Shown piece by piece: positions 33,991 to 42,773 of a stretch of 64,000 nt of DNA (position 1 is its first letter; each line of letters opens with the position of its first letter). The notes below the pieces were generated by a model. The model saw only the letters and a program-made list of their open reading frames with translations, ran no database searches and had not been told where the DNA came from. Both the position numbers and the translations under genes were made by a program. This DNA comes from GCA-958296115 sp965222445 (GTDB lineage Bacteria > Chloroflexota > Dehalococcoidia > Lucifugimonadales > CAJWER01): NCBI GenBank assembly GCA_965222445.1, contig CBDCTY010000001.1:930001-994000 (forward strand). Direction: 5' to 3'.

Positions 33991-34019
33991 TTGACACGTA
34001 TCGGCTCCGCGTCTACACT
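33991..34019 (+). promoter_or_regulatory. Promoter of the PhyH-HEAT gene
   Basis: Consensus -35 TTGACA (33991-33996), a 17-base spacer and -10 TACACT (34014-34019), 40 bases before ATG 34059. Confidence 0.7.
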
Positions 34020-34058
34020 CCGCTTGGCATATCCATAACACGCTGGCGGTACGCGGCT

Positions 34059-35477
34059 ATGATGAACATCAGACTCGACGACCACGCCATGAAGGGCTTC
34101 ATCAGGGACGGCTATGCCGTCGTCCAGCCCCAACTCGATGCGGACTTCCACCGGCACGTGTTCGACTCCATCGACCACGTCTTCGAGGCCGAGGGCAACC
34201 CCGGCAACAACCTGATGGCCCGCATATCGGCCATCAGCAAGGTGTGGGACGACCCCGCGGTCGACGGCACGCTGGAGAGCATCCTGGGCCCCGGCTACTA
34301 CATGCACCCGCATCGGCACTGCCACTTCCGCGCCCCACACAGCGAGGGGCAGGTGCTGCACAAGGACGGCTTCTCGCGCCGCCGCCACCGGACCCGCTGG
34401 GTCCTCGCCATGTACTACCCGCAGGAGACTACCTTGGAGATGGGGCCGACGGCCATCGTGCCGGGCAGCCACTACTACAACACCACGGAGGCCGGCACGG
34501 CCCGCGACGAGATGGCGCTTCCGGTGCCCGCCGGAAGCGTGGCGATCGTGGACTACGACATCTGGCATCGCGGTACCGCCAACGTCAGCGACCGCAAGCG
34601 CTACATGGTCAAGTTCCTGTTCCTCCGCATGGAGGAGCCGGGCTCGCCGAGCTGGGACGGCGCCGGGGCCGAATGGCAGCCCGAGGGCGGGCGAGATGCG
34701 ATGTGGTCCGCTATGTGGGACTGGCATACCGGAGGCAACGGTCACGCCACAGGGTCCACCTCGAACGGGCGGTCCGTCGACGATCTTATGAATACGGTCG
34801 TGAACAGCGAGGAGGAGGCCTGCCTGGACGCCGCCTACGAGCTTGCGGGCATGGGCAGCCCGGCGGTCGCCCCGCTGATGGAGGCGCTGCAGGCCGACTA
34901 CGGGGACGCGGCGCCGACGGGGGAGGTCTCCTACGGCAAGCTGGCCGCCGCGGACCGCCCCGAGCAGATTCGCAGGAACATCAGCTACGCACTGGCCGCC
35001 ATCGGAGCCCCAGCCGTGCCCGCCCTGATCGAGGCTGCCGGGCACCCCGCCTGGTGGGTGCGCGACGCGGCGGTCGAAACCCTCGGCGACATCGGGCCGG
35101 ATGCTGCTGACGCCGTTCCCATGCTGACGGAGGCGATGGTGGACGAGTCGTTGCAGGTGCGGCGGCACGCCTCCGAAGCCCTGGGCATCGCGGGACAGCT
35201 CGGTGATGCGGCAGTGCCTGGCCTGATCGACTCGCTGGACGACCCGGACGAGGTGGTCAGGCGGAACGCGGTCCTCGCCCTGGCCCGGATCGGACCCGCC
35301 GCGAGCGAGGCAGTGCTTGCTATCAAGGGACTACTGAGTGACGAGGACAGGTATGTCAGGGGCAAGGCCGTGGAGGCGCTGCGCCGCATAGGCACGACAG
35401 AGGCACATGACGTGCTCATCGAGGACCTGCTGACGTCCCGCTGGTGCGAGATAACCACGAAGGACAACCTCTACTGA
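34059..35477 (+). CDS. Phytanoyl-CoA dioxygenase-like protein fused to HEAT repeats
   Basis: A 472-residue fusion. Residues ~1-215 form a PhyH Fe(II)/2-oxoglutarate dioxygenase: the His-x-Asp of the facial triad is in VLHKDGFSRRRHRTRW, the distal His in DIWHRGTANVS, and the 2-OG Arg in RKRYMVKF. Residues ~245-460 are HEAT/PBS-lyase repeats (AAYELAGMGSPAVAPL, VRDAAVETLGDIGPDA, VRRNAVLALARIGPAA, VRGKAVEALRRIG). The dioxygenase part hydroxylates an unknown small molecule, and the repeats probably hold a protein partner. A Gfo/Idh gene follows on the same strand after 60 bases. Confidence 0.85.
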   Translation: MMNIRLDDHAMKGFIRDGYAVVQPQLDADFHRHVFDSIDHVFEAEGNPGNNLMARISAISKVWDDPAVDGTLESILGPGYYMHPHRHCHFRAPHSEGQVLHKDGFSRRRHRTRWVLAMYYPQETTLEMGPTAIVPGSHYYNTTEAGTARDEMALPVPAGSVAIVDYDIWHRGTANVSDRKRYMVKFLFLRMEEPGSPSWDGAGAEWQPEGGRDAMWSAMWDWHTGGNGHATGSTSNGRSVDDLMNTVVNSEEEACLDAAYELAGMGSPAVAPLMEALQADYGDAAPTGEVSYGKLAAADRPEQIRRNISYALAAIGAPAVPALIEAAGHPAWWVRDAAVETLGDIGPDAADAVPMLTEAMVDESLQVRRHASEALGIAGQLGDAAVPGLIDSLDDPDEVVRRNAVLALARIGPAASEAVLAIKGLLSDEDRYVRGKAVEALRRIGTTEAHDVLIEDLLTSRWCEITTKDNLY

Positions 35478-35491
35478 AAACGGGATGCGCC

Positions 35492-35521
35492 AGTATGACA
35501 GACATAAGTATGACAGACATA
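35492..35521 (+). repeat. Tandem 15-bp duplication
   Basis: AGTATGACAGACATA occurs twice in a row between the PhyH-HEAT gene and the following dehydrogenase. It may be a simple slippage product or a binding site. Confidence 0.7.
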
Positions 35522-35537
35522 GCAAAAGGAGCTTGAA

Positions 35538-36590
35538 GTGAAAAAGTACAGTGTCGCGGTTATTGGGCTGGGGCGAATGGGCAGCTTCCTGGACATGTCC
35601 ATCGCAAGTGCTGCGAAAGAGAGCGACAGGCTGGAGCTGGTGGCCGGAGCCGACCTGCTGGGGGAGCGGCGGACCAAGTTCGAGGGCGACTGGGGTGTGC
35701 CCGTCTACGAGGACTACCGGGAGATGGTGAAGCGCCACAGCCCGGACATCGCGGCCATATGCACCACCGCCACGGGTCTGCAGAAGCCTGGACGAGAGGC
35801 GCCGTCCAACGACTTCACGGGCGACTCTCACGCCGACGACGCAGTCGAGGTGGTCGAGGCCGGCGTTCCCATGCTCTTCGTCGAAAAGGCAATGTCGTGC
35901 TCCATCGCCAAGGCCGACGCCGTCCTGGAGGCGTGCCAGAGCAGGGGCGTGAAGTACGGCTCCGGCCTGCTGCGCAGGCACAACAACGCCTACAAGGCGG
36001 CCCGCAAGGCTGTGGACGACGGCGAGATAGGCGAGGTGCAGACGGCCGTGCACTACGGCGGCTCGAGCCTGATGCATGGGCACATCCACTCCATCGATAC
36101 CCTCTCATACCTGGTGGGGGACCGTAAGATAGGCGCCGTTCGCGGCGAGCTGATTCCGCGAGACACGCGAATCGAGGGCAACAGGATCGAGTCGGACCCC
36201 CGGGCGGTGTACCAGCTGGAGTTCGAGGACGGCCTGATGGCCTCGACGGTGCCCGGCGGTGGCTTCGAGTTCGAGGTGATAGGCAGCGAGGGCGCGATCC
36301 GCACCATGAACAATGGGTCCGCCGTCTCCATGCGCAAGGCATCGAGCGGCGAGGGCCGGCCCCAGATGCTGGACGCGCCCTTCCCCTCCACCGAGCCGAT
36401 GAACAACACGCTCGCCTGCCTGGAGGACCTGGTAGACGCCCACGAGCAGGGGCGCGAGGCCCACGGCGACATCGCCGTCACGCACCACGTGACCGAGGCC
36501 TGCATAGCGGTGGCCGAGAGCCATCGCAGGGGCGGCGTGTGGGTCGACCTTCCCGTCGAAAACCGCGACATGTACATCTTCCACGTGTAG
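35538..36590 (+). CDS. Gfo/Idh/MocA family oxidoreductase
   Basis: A 350-residue NAD(P) dehydrogenase with a GTG start. The N-terminal motif is YSVAVIGLGRMGSFLD. LFVEKAMSCSIAKAD near 113 carries the family lysine, with Ala replacing the usual Pro after Lys. HYGGSSLMHGHIHSIDTLSYLVGD near 178 supplies the substrate His region. It follows the PhyH-HEAT gene on the same strand and may share its transcript. It is the fourth of five such enzymes here. Confidence 0.85.
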   Translation: MKKYSVAVIGLGRMGSFLDMSIASAAKESDRLELVAGADLLGERRTKFEGDWGVPVYEDYREMVKRHSPDIAAICTTATGLQKPGREAPSNDFTGDSHADDAVEVVEAGVPMLFVEKAMSCSIAKADAVLEACQSRGVKYGSGLLRRHNNAYKAARKAVDDGEIGEVQTAVHYGGSSLMHGHIHSIDTLSYLVGDRKIGAVRGELIPRDTRIEGNRIESDPRAVYQLEFEDGLMASTVPGGGFEFEVIGSEGAIRTMNNGSAVSMRKASSGEGRPQMLDAPFPSTEPMNNTLACLEDLVDAHEQGREAHGDIAVTHHVTEACIAVAESHRRGGVWVDLPVENRDMYIFHV

Positions 36591-36679
36591 ATGCCCGACA
36601 CCCGATGAACGGCGTCCGCTCCCAGCGGGAATCAGTGAGGCTTGGGATGTGTTGTATAATCAAGATTCAAGGCTGAGAT

Positions 36680-36943
36680 ATGGTCGTCAAGCAACCCATA
36701 GAGAGTTACGTGGTCCACAGCGAGCGTCTTATCCGGCACGCTGAGGAGCAGTTGGTCAGTGGGGATAGGCTTCAGGCTTCTGAGAAGGCGTGGGGGGCCG
36801 TTGCCCACCACCTAAAGGGCATCGCGGAGCAGCGAGGGTGGTCCTACAGGACCCACGCGGACGCGATGGAGCCGGACTACGTGCGTAATGAGATCGAAGA
36901 TGTGAAGAAGCTGCTGGACATGCTGGGCCGGGCGGATCGGTGA
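36680..36943 (+). CDS. PaREP1-like HEPN-fold protein
   Basis: An 87-residue helical protein with the PaREP1 pattern: SERLIRHAEEQLVSGDRLQASEKAWGAVAHHLKGIAEQRGW, the long helix pair with a conserved EKxWGAV. PaREP1 proteins belong to the HEPN superfamily and often pair with nucleotidyltransferases or other toxin partners. No such partner is adjacent here. A TATAAT box ends 19 bases before the start. The product is shorter than most relatives and may lack the last helix. Confidence 0.65.
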   Translation: MVVKQPIESYVVHSERLIRHAEEQLVSGDRLQASEKAWGAVAHHLKGIAEQRGWSYRTHADAMEPDYVRNEIEDVKKLLDMLGRADR

Positions 36944-37016
36944 TGGGCAGGTCCCTTCCGAATCTCTTCCCTTCAGGGAAACAGGCAAGAGTGCTATTAG
37001 CCTAGGAGTACTTGGC

Positions 37017-37256
37017 ATGGTAAATCCAAGACAGATGCTGACTGCTGAGTTCCGGGGCACAGTCACCCGGGCGGTGAAGGTAGGCTCGTTCGCCGAAGCG
37101 GTCGAGAAGGCGATGTACGTCTTTGCGGCGCTGATCGCGTTGGGGTTCCTGGTCTTTCTCGTCTACTTCATGGGGTGGAAGGTCTTCCTCTTCTTCATCG
37201 CCTTCTTCATCTTCCTGGTCTTTGCGAAGGGGCTGTTCGTCCTCCTTATCAAGTAG
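37017..37256 (+). CDS. Small membrane protein, two spans
   Basis: A 79-residue protein from ATG 37017 with AGGAG nine bases upstream. A soluble, basic N-terminus (TAEFRGTVTRAVKVGSFAEA) precedes two very hydrophobic helices (MYVFAALIALGFLVFLVYF and VFLFFIAFFIFLVFAKGLF). No known family is apparent. Gap sizes do not indicate an operon with the channel gene downstream, though the strand is shared. Confidence 0.65.
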   Translation: MVNPRQMLTAEFRGTVTRAVKVGSFAEAVEKAMYVFAALIALGFLVFLVYFMGWKVFLFFIAFFIFLVFAKGLFVLLIK

Positions 37257-37341
37257 CCACCCCGGGCAGTCTCCGGCGTACTGCCGAGGCCCTTTGGCCG
37301 AGTACGGGGCTCTCGACTTGTCGGGCACGGACCTTCCCTAA

Positions 37342-37710
37342 TTGCGCGCATTTGTGCCTAATATCGTCGCTAAGGGCTTGGCCTTGGTCAATAGACGATT
37401 CCTGGGAAACGTGCTAGCGGCCGGGGGGGCCAGTCGGGTCACCCGGGGAGGCATAGCCCTCCTTGCAATGCTGATCGTCGGCTCCACCGGCTACGTGGTC
37501 ATAGAGGGCTGGAGCGTCTTCGACGCCGCCTACATAACTGTCGTGACGATGACTACCGTCGGTTACGGCGAGGTAAGGCCCCTGTCTCCGGCGGGCCGCG
37601 CGTTCAACCTGTTCGTCATGATAGGCGGCGTGGGCCTGATGCTGTACATTCTCACCGTGACGGTGCAGGCGGTGGTGGAAGACGAGGTGCTGACGGACCG
37701 GTCAGGCTGA
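37342..37710 (+). CDS. Two-helix K+-channel-like protein (Ion_trans_2)
   Basis: The product has two membrane helices around a pore loop: ALLAMLIVGSTGYVVIEGW, the pore helix and selectivity filter VTMTTVGYGEVRPLSP, and NLFVMIGGVGLMLYILTV. TVGYG is the canonical potassium filter, and four subunits would form a pore. Bacterial relatives usually carry a C-terminal RCK/TrkA-N gating domain. This one stops after a short acidic tail, so gating must differ or the gene is truncated. The start is uncertain: TTG 37342 gives 122 residues; TTG 37378 is possible. Confidence 0.75.
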   Translation: MRAFVPNIVAKGLALVNRRFLGNVLAAGGASRVTRGGIALLAMLIVGSTGYVVIEGWSVFDAAYITVVTMTTVGYGEVRPLSPAGRAFNLFVMIGGVGLMLYILTVTVQAVVEDEVLTDRSG

Positions 37711-37859
37711 ACGAACAACAGGAAGCACCGTACCTGACATCACACTCGTAATCCCGGTGCGGGCCTCCACGGCTACCGGCATGCGGCGTCTGAGGGCGGA
37801 CGATGAGTGACGCCGACTTGAACGTCGGCGACCTTCTGACGGCACGGTACGCCGCGTCC

Positions 37860-38912
37860 CTACGGAGAACCGTTCAGGACGTCACCCAGGTCTACGGGGA
37901 CCGGCACACCCTCGCGCCACACCAGCCCTCCGATAAACAGGCCGCGGAGAGTCTTGAGCAGGGCGCCTGTCGTCGAGGAGGGCTTGCCGAAGGGGCGCAG
38001 GGCGTGGGTAATGTACCAGCGGCCTTGGTCGTCGCTAAAGATGACGGAAGAGTGCCACGGCCCAAGCACCGTCCACGGTCCGAAGTGGAACGGGTCGTCA
38101 CCGACCGCGTACTGAAGCCGCCAGGCGACCATCACAAACAGGTAGTATTTGCCGCCATGCCTGACGACCCTTGGGCACTCGAAGCCCCCGCCAAGGGCGG
38201 CCTGCCTGTGAGTGGAGATCAAAGGCCCTTCATCCTCCCAGTGGACCAGGTCCTTGGATGCGGCGACGGCAAGGCACGAATCGCCCCACTTGCTCTCGGA
38301 GCTGTAGAACATGAGGTACCGGTTCTCGTGACGGAATATGAAGGGGCCCTTGCACTCTATGACTCCCTCCTCCCGCCAGCCCGACCAGCTGGGGTCTGGA
38401 GTGAATGCGTGCGAGCCGTCGCCGGGCAGCTTCTCCCAGTGCCATAGGTCGTCGGAGACCGCCAGGGCGAATCGTCGGCTGGCCGTGCGGGCGGGGTGCA
38501 CTGGTAGACCATGTACCAGCGTCCCTCGTGCTCCATGATGGCGCAGTCGCCTAACTCCTGGGCATCGCAGTCGCCTGGGCGGCCATTGCCCAGGATCGGC
38601 TCCTGCTTGGTCCACGTGATCAGATCGTCGGATGTAGCATGGCTTATGAAGGTGTTCTGCGCTCCGGGTTTCGAGTGGTATATCATACCAATTTATTTTG
38701 AGCGCGCCGTAAAGCCGTCATTCCCGCGAAGGCGGGAACCCACTCCCTGGCCGCACATATACGGCGGCATCACGGTGAATTGGTATCAGATGCCAGGTGT
38801 CGGGGCCGCGCAGGATCACGTGGCCGTTGACGGTATCCTGGTCTGGTCCGTAGACCTCCTTCATCGCGCTGGGCTGGGCGAGTATCTCCCGCCTTCTCTC
38901 ATCGGAGGTCAC
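37860..38912 (-). pseudogene. Glycosidase-like five-bladed propeller gene (GH43/GH32/GH130 type), disrupted by MITE and frameshift
   Basis: GTG 38912, preceded by AGGAGGTG, begins TSDERRREILAQPSAMKEV. After ...GPDTWHL the frame hits a 100-bp MITE (38686-38785). Removing it plus one TGA duplication joins ..DTWHL to IYHSKPGAQNTFISH in frame. A second break near 38490 (one base missing) separates MVYQCTPPAR from RRFALAVSDDLWHWEK. Blade motifs such as DDLITWTKQ, DLWHWEK and KDLVHWEDEG and the GKYYLFV/GRWYI strands identify a beta-propeller glycosidase-like protein. The function is lost unless the MITE excises and the frameshift is an error. Confidence 0.8.
38686..38785. mobile_element. 100-bp TNA-MITE, complete copy, in the glycosidase-like gene
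   Basis: It begins TACCAATTTATTTTGAGC and ends GGTGAATTGGTA, with a central TTCCCGCGAAGGCGGGAA palindrome. TCA flanks both sides (38683-38685 and 38786-38788). No coding capacity. Confidence 0.9.
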
Positions 38913-39088
38913 AGAGACACCTCCTGGGTCTACGCCTGACTGGGTCCATCACACGGACCCACGCTTTCCATATCAAACCCAGGGCGTCCAATGACCCACG
39001 ATCCTCGACCGCGCGGTCGTGCTGTCACCCGGAATGCCGTCAAGCATACCTATCGTGCCCACGAGACTGCCTGTGGGGTGGCGAGTAC

Positions 39089-39122
39089 GTCCCACTGCTC
39101 TCCTCTCAGGGAGCAGTGGGAC
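39089..39122 (-). terminator. Strong hairpin downstream of the CADD-like gene
   Basis: A perfect 12-bp stem GTCCCACTGCTC/GAGCAGTGGGAC with a 10-base loop lies 28 bases beyond the minus-strand stop at 39150. No T-run follows, so it may stabilise or process the 3' end rather than terminate by itself. Confidence 0.5.
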
Positions 39123-39149
39123 TGCAAAGCTACTTGGGGTTGTGGACGC

Positions 39150-39806
39150 CTAGTAGACCCCGTCCAGGAACCGCCACAGCGACTCGGCGGCGATGTCGGC
39201 TGCCATGACCGCGGCGGCCCGGTCCGACTCGGTGGTCGCCAGGGCCTCGATCATCTGCCGCTCGGCGTCCGAGTGCTGCTCGTCGAGGGTCTTGTGAACC
39301 TCGAAGAAGGAGGTGGTGCGGGTGTCCTCAATGCCGTAGTTCTCGCGGAGCCCGGCTATCTTGGCCGTAGCCACCTTGGGCACCTGGGACTCGAAAGCGT
39401 ACAGAGCGGCGGCCCCGGCGGCAGTGGAGCCGGACGACGTCAGGCTCTTGTAGGTCTCTACAAGGCTCGTGGTCGCGTCCACGGGCGTACTGTCCACGAC
39501 CTCGCCGCGGTCGATACCCAGGCCGTCGCAGAATCTCAGCCACAATTCGACGTGGTTGTCCTCGCCGTGCTCTTCGTCCCAGAGGTTGTCCAGGAGGTGC
39601 TGGCGAACGGCCGGGTCGCCACACCGGTGGTGGATCCCGCTCAGGAAAGTCGGGTACGCGCTCTCGAAGTGGTAGTACTGGGCCGCGTACTTCTTGAGGG
39701 ACTCGAGCGGCAGCGTCCCCTCGTTCCATGCCTGGTAGAAGGGGTGCCTCAGCAGACTCTTGCCCTCGATGATCTCGTCGATTGCGCCAATCACGTCGGT
39801 AGCCAA
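39150..39806 (-). CDS. CADD-like heme-oxygenase-fold protein (possible pABA synthase)
   Basis: A 218-residue all-helical protein matching CADD of Chlamydia: HPFYQAWNEGTLPLESLKKY, YAAQYYHFESAYPTFLSGIH, DEEHGEDNHVELWLRFCDGLG (metal-binding Glu/His) and FFEVHKTLDEQHSDAE (second Glu/His/Asp/His set). Chlamydial CADD is a di-metal, self-sacrificing enzyme that makes p-aminobenzoate from its own tyrosine. The Tyr-rich AAQYYHFESAY segment is compatible. If so, this supplies folate precursor without PabABC. PqqC/TenA-like roles are alternatives. It lies downstream of the selenoprotein gene on the same strand. Confidence 0.8.
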   Translation of the reverse strand: MATDVIGAIDEIIEGKSLLRHPFYQAWNEGTLPLESLKKYAAQYYHFESAYPTFLSGIHHRCGDPAVRQHLLDNLWDEEHGEDNHVELWLRFCDGLGIDRGEVVDSTPVDATTSLVETYKSLTSSGSTAAGAAALYAFESQVPKVATAKIAGLRENYGIEDTRTTSFFEVHKTLDEQHSDAERQMIEALATTESDRAAAVMAADIAAESLWRFLDGVY

Positions 39807-39913
39807 GTTCAGGTTCCTCCGTAGTCCTGATGGTGCGGCGCCCTATCGGGCGCCGGAAGCGAGTTTAGCAGCGAGCCCGCCCGGCAGTCAACCAAAACCC
39901 GCCTCCTCGCGGC

Positions 39914-41596
39914 CTAATTGGCAGCAACGGCCCGGTGCTCTATTTCCGCAGTTGCCGGCGTGTTGGTCCCGAACACCAGGTCCTTGGCCCGGTCGTTCGC
40001 GCCCACGCACACGACATAGTAGCGGTCGGCGGACTCCTGCACGGGCAGCACGACCCTCTCCTGCTCCATTGGCGACAGGTCGTACAGCCACTTCCACGCG
40101 ACCCGCACCTTCTCGGGCACGTTGAAGTTGTTGATGAGCTCGCGGGCGGGCCTCTTCGCGTGGGCGTGGATGAAGGTCCGCGCCGACCGCTTGGTGAAGC
40201 CATCCCCGGCGATGGGCCTCGCATGGGCCGGGGCCATGAGTATGAGGACCGCGCCCCGCGCGGCGTCGTCCAGCTCGCCCGCCAGGTTGGCTATGTAGCT
40301 CCCGCCGCCCGCCGTGCAGCTGTAGGCGATGGTGCGGAGCAGCCCGTCGCCCGTATTGTTGCCCTGGTCGCCCACGTCGGCCTCCCACCCCGTGCTGAAC
40401 ACGGTGATCGTGCTGGCCTCCGCGTCGAATCCTTGCTCGACGTGGAACGGCTCCCAGGGCGTGTCGTCCTCGTTCTCGGCAATGAGCTGGGGGAACTTCC
40501 GGGTCGTGCCGATCGTGTCCATGTCGAGATGGCCGGGGTACCAGTGGCCCACGTTCTTCAGCGTCAGTACCAGCGCCCGCCCAATTACGATGTTGACCCT
40601 GGACTGGCGGCCCGGGCCGAGCGTCGCCCTCTTGGAGTTGATTCCGAGCTCGCGCGCGATGGGCCCGTTGACCAGGAAGAGCGGCCCGTTTGCGCTGGTA
40701 GACATGAGGAAGCCCCTGGCGTCCTGGGGGTCCAGCATCGACAGGGCCTTCGCGCCGGCAATGACGACGGGGAGATGCTCCCGCCTGCAGCCTGCCATGA
40801 CGGCGTTCACGGCTATCTTCTCGACGGTCGCGTAGCCCGACCCTGGCGGCAGCAGGCACACCACCTCGCCGCGCGGCAGGGTCGTCCCTGTCAGCATCTC
40901 CTCGACGCTGTCGGCCGTGGGGGGAATCAGCGGGAAGCCGTCGCCCCAGTCGTTGTCGAGGAAGGCCTCGTTGAACCTGGCGAGGGCGTCGAGCTGGTCC
41001 ACGCCCTCGAAGGACTCCGGGCCCGACTCGATGGCGGCCAGCGCCGCCTTCTCGATCTCGTACCCGTCGCTACTGGTAGTGAGGAGCCTCACTACGTCGT
41101 CGACGGCCGGGTCGGTCTGCTCGATAGCCTCCTCGACCGTTACGTTGTTGTAGACCCTGGGCACGACCGTGAAGGGCGTGCTCCGCATCCCGAAGGCCTT
41201 GGCGCTGGCTATCGCGTCGTCCTGGAACCCCTCGGACAGGATCGTCGCGGTGGGGATGCCCGCCTTCTCAAGCTCGACCATGTCGTGGATCATCCACGAC
41301 GTGCACGACCCTCAGTCGGCGGTGCATCCAATGGCGACGTCCACCTCGCTCTTGGCGCGGTCGAGGACCGGCTTGGGGGTGGGCAGCGCTCCGCTGTAGA
41401 ACTTGAGGGACACGTCCGGGACCCTGCGCCTGATCAGCTCGCCCGCCCTCTTCAGGGCCACGTCGCCGTTGGCCTTGCCGTTCCAGACCAGGCCGATGGT
41501 CTTGCCCTCCAGGCTGTCCGGCCGGGGAGCCGGCGGCGTCGCCTCCACGTCCCCGAGCACCGGCGCGACCGGGTTCATCACTTCGAGCGTGTACAT
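39914..41596 (-). CDS. UGSC-family selenoprotein (in-frame UGA read as Sec)
   Basis: One 560-residue frame from ATG 41596 (AGGAGG six bases upstream) to 39914, interrupted only by TGA at 41314-41312. The interruption lies in AIGCTAD-U-GSCTSWMIHDM, so codons 95-98 read Sec-Gly-Ser-Cys, the defining motif of the UGSC (seleno)protein family. Both sides are strongly protein-like and share the frame. Residues ~30-175 form a thioredoxin/receiver-like alpha/beta domain. Residues ~200-560 (WGDGFPLIPPT, CLLPPGSGYATVEKI, TLGPGRQSRVNIVIGRA) are a large domain of unknown function. It lies 27 bases behind a D-2-hydroxyacid dehydrogenase. A redox role is inferred. Confidence 0.8.
41282..41314 (-). promoter_or_regulatory. 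UGA codon and candidate bacterial SECIS hairpin
   Basis: The TGA at 41314-41312 is followed after 11 bases by GTCGTGG-ATGAT-CCACGAC (41300-41282), a perfect 7-bp stem inside the coding region. The loop begins about 19 bases after the UGA, within the range known for bacterial SECIS elements. If the top G-C pair opens, a G is the first loop base, as SelB recognition prefers. Confidence 0.7.
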
Positions 41597-41623
41597 CCTC
41601 AACCTCCTGCGTCGATATCGGGC

Positions 41624-42622
41624 CTATTCGGCCAGCGGAAGCTTCTCGAGCACCTTCGGGTTGAACAGGTTCAGCGGACGGCGGCCCGTGAGCACGCGGG
41701 CGACCTCCTGGCCGCACCGCACCGGCAGGTTCGCGATAGCCGCGTCCGAGTAGTAGGACGAGTGGGGTGTCAGTATCACGTTGTCCATGCCCAGCAGCGG
41801 CTCGTCGGCAGACGGGGGCTCCGTCTCCAGCACGTCGAGCCCCGCTCCCGCGATCTCGCCGGCCTCCAGCGCCCGCACCAGGGCTTCCTGGTCGACGACG
41901 GGGCCCCGCGACGTATTGATCAGGTACGCCGTCCGCTTCATCCTGGCGAAGGCGGACTCGTCGAACATGTGGGTCGTCTCGTCCGTCTTCGGGCTGTGCA
42001 CCGATATGTAGTCGGAGCGCCGGAGCAGCTCGTCGAACGAGACAGGCTCGACGCCTGCCTCGTCGAACAGCTCCGCGGGAAGGTACGGGTCGTGGGCGAC
42101 GACCTGCATCTCAAAGGCCTGCGCTCTCGACGCCAGGGCGCGCCCGATGCGGCCGAAGCCGACGATGCCGAGCGTCTCGCCGTGGATGCTGCCGACGGGG
42201 GAGGGAATGACCGGCACCCAGCCGCCGGTTCGTATGATCGAGTCCAGCTTCAGGAGCCGCCGGTTGCAGGCCAGCAGCAGGGCAAAGGCGTGGTTGGCTA
42301 CCTCGCGGATCCAGAGGTCGGGCACGCATATGACCGCGACGCCCAGGTCGGTCGCCGCGTCCACGTCGATGACGTCGACGCCGACGCCCGTCCTGAGGAC
42401 GACCTTGAGATCTTCCATCGCCTCCATGTCCCGCCGCGTGATGGGCGAGTCCACGTCGATGATCCCGTGGGCGTCGCGCGCCATCTCGATGAGCTCGTCG
42501 CCCTCGACGCGGGGCAGCACGATCTCTTCCGCCCCGACCTTCTCCAGCTCCAGGCGCTCAGGCTCCAGCAGGTCGCGCGCGTGCACGCCTATACGGTAAA
42601 CCTTGTACTTGTAGGTGGCCAT
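41624..42622 (-). CDS. D-2-hydroxyacid dehydrogenase (CtBP/phosphoglycerate-dehydrogenase type)
   Basis: A 332-residue NAD-dependent dehydrogenase. The nucleotide motif is GETLGIVGFGRIGRALASRA near residue 145. Catalytic Arg is in LINTSRGPVVDQEAL, Glu in LDVLETEPPSADEP and His in VILTPHSSYYSDAAI. The enzyme reduces 2-keto acids or oxidises D-2-hydroxy acids. The terminal segment GRRPLNLFNPKVLEKL is typical of the CtBP-like subgroup. It is upstream of, and likely co-transcribed with, the selenoprotein. The 5' flank carries a MITE. Confidence 0.9.
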   Translation of the reverse strand: MATYKYKVYRIGVHARDLLEPERLELEKVGAEEIVLPRVEGDELIEMARDAHGIIDVDSPITRRDMEAMEDLKVVLRTGVGVDVIDVDAATDLGVAVICVPDLWIREVANHAFALLLACNRRLLKLDSIIRTGGWVPVIPSPVGSIHGETLGIVGFGRIGRALASRAQAFEMQVVAHDPYLPAELFDEAGVEPVSFDELLRRSDYISVHSPKTDETTHMFDESAFARMKRTAYLINTSRGPVVDQEALVRALEAGEIAGAGLDVLETEPPSADEPLLGMDNVILTPHSSYYSDAAIANLPVRCGQEVARVLTGRRPLNLFNPKVLEKLPLAE

Positions 42623-42673
42623 GTAGTCCAGAATCCAGATTGAAAATAGGTCGAATCGGCGGACGGTATCTTA

Positions 42674-42773
42674 TACCATTTCGTTTTGAGCGCGCCGTAA
42701 AGCCGTCATTCCCGCGAAGGCGGGAACCCACTCCCTGGCCGCACATAGACGGCGGCATCACGGTGACTTGGTA
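42674..42773. mobile_element. 100-bp TNA-MITE, complete intergenic copy
   Basis: TACCATTTCGTTTTGAGC to GGTGACTTGGTA with TTA on both sides (42671-42673 and 42774-42776). It lies 51 bases upstream of the dehydrogenase start and could alter its promoter. Confidence 0.9.

Noticed and set aside
41312..41314. Treating the TGA as a true stop giving a 94-residue protein and a separate downstream gene
   Set aside because: Both parts are one frame, the downstream part has no ribosome site at its first ATG (41293), and the junction encodes the UGSC motif with a SECIS-like hairpin.
39935..42643. A 902-codon plus-strand open frame
   Set aside because: Antisense to the selenoprotein and the D-2-hydroxyacid dehydrogenase; His/Arg/Gly-rich shadow with no motifs.
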